From Diphasiastrum complanatum (lineage: Eukaryota; Streptophyta; Lycopodiopsida; Lycopodiales; Lycopodiaceae), in the NCBI GenBank assembly GCA_029204225.1, contig CM055106.1:6105361-6167360 (forward strand): a DNA stretch of 62,000 bases, in the 5' to 3' direction. Position numbers and translations under genes: made by a program. Of the stretch, positions 57,432 to 62,000 are shown in pieces. The notes beneath the pieces are model-generated. The model ran no database searches. It was not told where the DNA came from and saw nothing but the letters and a program-made list of their open reading frames with translations. Every line of letters begins with the position of its first letter. The first letter of the stretch is position 1.

Positions 57432-57809
57432 CATTAGAGGAGTTTTGAGCTCCAAAAAGACCCTTTAAGAATTCGTGCAAGATGTAGTTTATATTATTAA
57501 AATATTATAACACTAATACATTTGACTTGCCATAACTTTGCAATCTTAGCTCAGAATTATGTTACATAACATATTATTGGAAAGTCCTTGTTGAGCGCTT
57601 TCCAATGCATGAAACTCCGCTGAATTCGGACTTACCACTAAAAAGTTATGCCATTTTTAGTGTGGAATCAAAATGTGGATTCAAAAAGTTACGCTACGTA
57701 GATTTCAAATTTGAGTGTTTTGATTGGTCCATGTGTAAGAAAAAATTGAGACAGAATATAAAAAGAATCTTTACAAAGGGTCTTTTTGGGATTTAGAACT
57801 CCTCTAATG
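57432..57809. mobile_element. MITE-like element, copy 2 (378 bp)
   Basis: Left end cattagaggagttttgagct with ccaaaaagaccctttaag; right end (reverse complement) cattagaggagttctaaat with cccaaaaagaccctttg. The flanking aaag is present on both sides (57428-57431 and 57810-57813), a possible 4 bp target duplication. The interior holds gcgctttccaatgcatg, aaaaagttatgcc and gattggtccatgtg, shared with 35870-36231 in reverse. Confidence 0.8.
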
Positions 57810-58330
57810 AAAGATTGAGTGAGATCGTCACTCATCTTGGACAAGAGTTCAAACTGAAAGCTTGGAACATTGACTGCTATGGTCTTTAAATTAGTTGAGA
57901 TAGGCCTGTGCGCACTATCTACTGATGTCTAACATTTGTCAGTATGAACCTCTTTTTGATTGCTCGTCATGTGTTGCCCCACCCAAGCAATTTTCTTGAT
58001 AGCAACATTACTAGAATATTAGATTCACATTAAGTATAAGTAAAATATACATGGATTAGATGTTGGCATGTCTTTAACAAATTTTATTATATTTGTTTAG
58101 TATATACGGTCTCATAATGATTACTTATGATGTGGTATAGAGTAGATGGCTATAGTGTGTATATGTCATCGATGATGTCATCATCATCAGATAGCAATTC
58201 ATCTCATGATCGCAACAGCAGCTATATATTGTTATTAATATTGACATCAATTGCACTTTATTTGTTATTTGAATATGAGTGTATAATTTTTCTTGCAAAT
58301 TTATCCTTACAATGACATTTGATTGGAATT

Positions 58331-58477
58331 ATGAATTCTAGGAAAATTATCGTACCTCCACATGATTTAGAAAAAGAAAAAACAATTGAGCTCTATCACA
58401 GAAAAAAGGAACAAGCAAGACTAAAGTACAATGAACAACTATTGACTGGTTCATCTTCAAGCTCTTCCATCAGTTGA
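58331..58477 (+). other. Short frame of unknown significance (48 codons)
   Basis: It reads MNSRKIIVPPHDLEKEKTIE, then a charged helix-like stretch and a Ser run. Just before it (58127-58315) is another short frame with a Ser-rich start and a hydrophobic segment (ILLLILTSIALYLLF). They may be scraps of one decayed gene; neither is recognised. Confidence 0.2.
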
Positions 58478-58585
58478 CGTAGACCGCCTATTGATCCATC
58501 ACATGTATGTATATTGATTTATGTCCTCCATCACAAATGAAGGTTGCAAATGCACTAAATGAACAAAGACTATTTTGTCAATTTT

Positions 58586-59310
58586 TGTCACATGTTACAA
58601 TTCGTCACATGTTAGAATTTGTCAATTTTCACTTGAATGACACTGAAAGAATTTGAACGCACTTGCCCGGGATAGGATTTAAACGTAGAACTTGCCCAGC
58701 AAGTTTAGGCTTTTACAGTATCCGTACTGGCTTAAGTTATTTAGTTCTAAGTCTAAATTGCCATGGGCATTGCACATAGATATGTAATTTCAAGTTATGT
58801 AAAAGTTAGTCACAAAGGCCTATTGGGGGTTTGTCCCATGGCACAAGTATGATTCAAAGTTAAGTTAGTCTATGTGGCTTATTTGTCCCATAGTGCATTT
58901 CTGTAAGTGACTACCACTCCAAGTATAAATAGGAGTGGAAGAGTCCATTTTCGAGAAGAACCTCATTTGCAATATATGCCCATCTTTTCTCTCTGAGTGT
59001 TCGCCCTTGTGTGGTTTCATGTATTGTGTCACTTCACATTGTATTGTACAGTATTGATCTTGCAACAAGTTAAGTTAATCCAGGCCCTCCATTCTCTAGT
59101 AGGGTAAGCCTGACATCATTTGTAGTTGTTAAGGAGAGAAAAGAGAGAAGAGTGGATCTTACCCATCAGAATACTCACCACCATGCTCAGTAATGTCTTT
59201 CTTGCATCCATATCCAAGCTAGTTGGAGAAGCCATAGGTAGACTAGTTGGGAGACTGCCATAGTCATGCTAGTTGGAGCCATAGCCGGTGTGGATGCTGA
59301 AGAGCCAACA
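58586..59310 (+). mobile_element. Decayed gypsy 5' LTR, plus orientation
   Basis: It ends GAGCCAACA one base before a tRNA-Asp-like primer site. A TATA box (TATAAATAGG, 58924-58933) is followed about 60 bp later by a cttttctctctgag leader-like region. The left end is a guess based on the first suitable TG. No 3' LTR is within the window. Confidence 0.5.
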
Positions 59311-59311
59311 T

Positions 59312-59325
59312 TGGCACCGTTGTCG
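59312..59325 (+). other. Degenerate tRNA-Asp primer binding site
   Basis: TGGCACCGTTGTCG matches 12 of the first 14 bases of the plant gypsy tRNA-Asp site TGGCGCCGTTGCCG. It lies one base from the LTR end and 1.0 kb upstream of a gypsy gag on the same strand. Confidence 0.55.
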
Positions 59326-59360
59326 CTCTTTTCTTGTTTCTCCTTGTTCTCTAGATTCGT

Positions 59361-59550
59361 TGCTTTGTTTCAAGCTATTTCTTGTTCTTTTTAGCTTAAT
59401 ATTTTTTTCTTTCTTGTTATTATTTCATTTCCAGTGTTTCTTTCTGATTTTTTTTTTTTTGCTTTGTTTCAAGCTATTCCTTGTTCTTTTTAGCTTAATA
59501 CTTCCTTCTCTATTGTTATTACTTCATATCAGCTGTTTCTTGATGATTTT
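59361..59550. repeat. Tandem duplication of about 97 bp in the gypsy leader
   Basis: Both copies contain gctttgtttcaagctatt, ccttgttctttttagctta, attgttattacttcat and tgtttctt. The first copy starts near 59363, the second near 59461. It is T-rich and non-coding. Confidence 0.8.
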
Positions 59551-60339
59551 TTAAGATCTCTAAGTCTGAAACACTTCTGATCTGAGCACACCTTCATGTC
59601 AAGTAAGTGCTGCCAACAACTGTCCACATATGAGCACAAATCATCCACAGCTCTACTAGAATTCTGATTGGTGGTCCTAACATTGCCCTTTATTTTTGAG
59701 CAGTAGACCTTGGCGACTAACCAACGATTTTAGAGCCTCTATCCAGAGCTGAAGTCATGAGTCATCATTAGAAACAGAGCTGCAAGTCATGAGTCATCGT
59801 TCGAATACTCTACTTACATCTCTTGACCAAGAATTCGAAAAAGGCCCCAGTACAAGTTCTTGATCTTCCTCAAATAGTAATTGCATAGTCTATTTTTGGC
59901 AAGCTTTAGACTTCTGCAAGTTCCCAGGTAGGTGTGTGAATTCTCTCCAAAAGAGTACACTAATGAGCCTGAGTAGCACCATTCACTGAGAAAACCTAAA
60001 TTCTAGTATCACCCTCGGTTGCACAACAAAACTGTTTCACCAGGATAAGTCGATCTATCATCAGATGCACTACACATAGCCATGTACCAATCCACTTTCC
60101 ACATCCTATCATGAGACAATATAGTTGGAAATAACTTTAGGCACTCTAGTAGGGAAGCGCCTTAGATGTGACCCAGTAGAAAGCCATAGATTCCTCGTGA
60201 TAAGATCACCATCTTGTGAATAACCTTCCACATTCATCATCTAACCATTGTGTGTAGAATCATCTATCTTACATCAGAATGTCAGGGGAGACAAACAATC
60301 CACCTCCACCACAAGTAGATAAGAGGATTCCAAGAATCA

Positions 60340-60690
60340 ATGCCCAAGTACGATGGATAATCGGACCCAGTCAGGTTCCTCCAAGATTTTGATAACGCTT
60401 GTAAGTTCTATGGAGACAGCTCTAAAGCTAAAAAATAAAGGTTGTTTCCAATGATTCTCAATGGCGATGCAAAAGAGTGGTATTTGTATCTAGAGAGTAC
60501 CAATATTGAGTCATGGGAAACCACGGAATAATCTCTCATCAAGCGATTCAAACCATCTAAGCTGACCCAAAGCCCATTTAGCCATCTTGCCCTCTACAAA
60601 GAAAGGAACACTTAGAAAATTGGATCTCTCTCTACACATTTGCCATAGACACCTTAATGACTCTTTTCAAACCTTACAATCACTTAAACA
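60340..60690 (+). pseudogene. Decayed Ty3/gypsy gag
   Basis: Reading from 60340 gives PKYDG, a stop, SDPVRFLQDFDNACKFYGDS, then RLFPMILNGDAKEWYLYLES, ESWETTE and SLIKRFKPSKLTQSPFSHLA, with stops at five or more places. It is the same capsid pattern as at 24195-24773 (IPKYDGSSDPIQFL). The stops leave no doubt that it is dead. Confidence 0.8.
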
Positions 60691-61317
60691 AATTGAGTAG
60701 GGTTGAACAATGTGACTTGGATCTCAATCTTATTTCTAGAACTCTCAATTTAAGCGAATCTATGTCAAATTCTACAAAAAATTTGCATAGATGCTCTATA
60801 TGCACTAGAAACTCTCAAAGGTTTCACTTGGAGGACAGATCCAAGGATGTTTTCTAGCAAATTGATGCTTCTAAACTTGACCCTATCACTCTTGAACAAA
60901 TCTAGAGTGATGGTACAATGGATTTCATCCTCTCACCTTGCATATCACTCCTTAATCTATGATTTTTGGCAAAATCACTCTCAACTTCAACATGCACTCA
61001 AAAAATCAGAACTAATCAATTAATGCACCTAATTCAAGCTTCAAATTTAATTTTTTGGTTGATCTAATCCAAGAACTAATTGGGTGTGTGAATCAAATTG
61101 TACAAATTTTTGAAATTTCTCAGCCAAAACCGGAGCTGTACGGCCTCACACGTGTGAAAAGGATTCCTACAGCCCACAACAAGATCTGGACCAAAAATGT
61201 TGAGGATAGCTATCAAATCCAACTCGCTACACAAAATTTGACTAGTTTCCAAAAACTGCTAATTTTGGCTTTGATTTGGATTAACCCTATCAATTTCAAC
61301 AAAACCTCTTGTACTAG
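60691..61317. other. Non-coding stretch, probable copia leader at its end
   Basis: No coding frame is supported. The last 300 bp carry a CACACGTGTG palindrome (61147-61156) and lead into a primer site, as in the copia A leader. Confidence 0.4.
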
Positions 61318-61329
61318 GCTCTGATACCA
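61318..61329 (-). other. Primer binding site for tRNA-Met
   Basis: GCTCTGATACCA on the plus strand is followed directly by TGTGGAAAAAGTAC, the start of an LTR. Confidence 0.9.
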
Positions 61330-62000
61330 TGTGGAAAAAGTACAAAAAGGACCAAGAGTGGATCCTAATCTGATCCTCAAGAGGGATTGGTTGTCAGATT
61401 ACTTGATCGATCAATCTACTTCATATTAAGATCAATCTAGATCAATTCTAGACACAAAATCCTAACAAGAACAATCATTAATTGAAGGTAAGTGTACTTT
61501 ATGGTTTCACACGTGTGAAACACTGTCTGAGTACGGACTCCAACCTGAAAATCAAGTACACATTGATAGAACCTCAAAACAATCAAAACAAAAATGTAGA
61601 CAAATGGAGAGAATCACTCAAAATTGCTTCCAAAACCAAGATTGGTGTCTCACACTGATTATGGCCAAATGTGGCTCTATATATACAATAAGTGGGAGCT
61701 CGTGGTACTGATTATCCCTTTGATCCCACATGTGTGAAGGTGCTTTGTCATATGATGATTCATCATGCAAAACTGACACTTGGACAAAACCTTCTATTTT
61801 GAGCACTTTTGGTCCATTTTCCTTCTATATGGAGATCTACTTGAAAATCTTCTAGAAGTCAAAATTCGTCTACTTCAGCTTATTCCACACATGTGAGCTG
61901 TCCTCTACACATGGGATGTGACACCTAACCAAAGGATGTGGCTCATGCAAGCAATAGACTGATGTCATGTGTCATATGTCTAGAAAACTAGTTTTTGGCC
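61330..62000 (-). mobile_element. Copia LTR, cut by the window end
   Basis: It starts TGTGGAAAAAGTAC and resembles 54782 onward (ggaccaagagtggatcc; ctcaagagggattgg). A perfect 16 bp palindrome, TTTCACACGTGTGAAA, lies at 61505-61520, and cacatgtgtg variants at about 61728 and 61888. A tatatatacaat stretch near 61678 is a possible TATA region. Confidence 0.65.

Overview
This is nuclear DNA from a land plant with a large, retrotransposon-filled genome. The evidence is the abundance of Ty1/copia and Ty3/gypsy LTR elements primed by initiator-tRNA-Met and tRNA-Asp, plus one clearly plant-specific gene, an OVATE family protein (OFP). The AT-rich, deeply nested repeats and the unusually long OFP would suit a fern, lycophyte or gymnosperm; a fern is my guess, and the sequence alone does not prove it. 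Family letters A-G below are my own labels. Layout: 1-3.3 kb holds copia family F pieces facing each other. 4.2-13.15 kb is an unrecognised minus-strand coding unit (G) split by a copia element (E, 6.23-12.35 kb), which itself holds a plus-strand F fragment (7.26-9.73 kb). 13.2-13.5 kb is a LINE-like reverse transcriptase scrap. 13.9-14.6 kb is a 77-80 bp minisatellite. 15.375-17.33 kb is the OFP gene, the only gene in the window that looks intact and cellular. 17.3-19.6 kb has no gene. 19.6-28.0 kb is a composite minus-strand element (D): copia LTRs, copia leader and copia RT/RNase H surround a gypsy LTR, tRNA-Asp primer site, leader and gag, and gypsy gag is fused in one open frame to copia RT. 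28.1-28.7 kb is a decayed coding remnant. 31.06-32.4 kb is the 3' end of copia B. 33.5-35.2 kb is a remnant of an intron-containing gene with a ParB/sulfiredoxin-like domain. 35.2-38.0 kb is a broken gypsy polyprotein interrupted by a MITE. 38.2-44.9 kb is a nearly complete, relatively young copia (A) with about 98% similar LTRs, carrying an inverted solo LTR. 46.2-46.8 kb is a second copia B LTR. 49.1-51.6 kb is an array of promoter-like repeat modules separated by long (GA)n tracts. 54.8-55.5 kb is another copia 5' LTR, 57.4-57.8 kb a second MITE copy, 58.6-60.7 kb a decayed plus-strand gypsy element, and 61.3 kb to the end another copia LTR. Working picture: apart from the OFP there is little host function here. 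The retrotransposons are mostly defective. Their LTRs nevertheless carry striking regulatory-looking structure: CCAAT boxes phased every 31-33 bp in three LTRs, and nine exact CACACGTGTG palindromes across several LTR and leader families. The gypsy U5 next to the tRNA-Asp primer site looks like further parts of the same tRNA. The points most worth checking are the gypsy-copia chimera, the tRNA-Asp mimic, the phased CCAAT arrays and the ParB-like gene. No database search was possible; family names rest on motifs read by eye.
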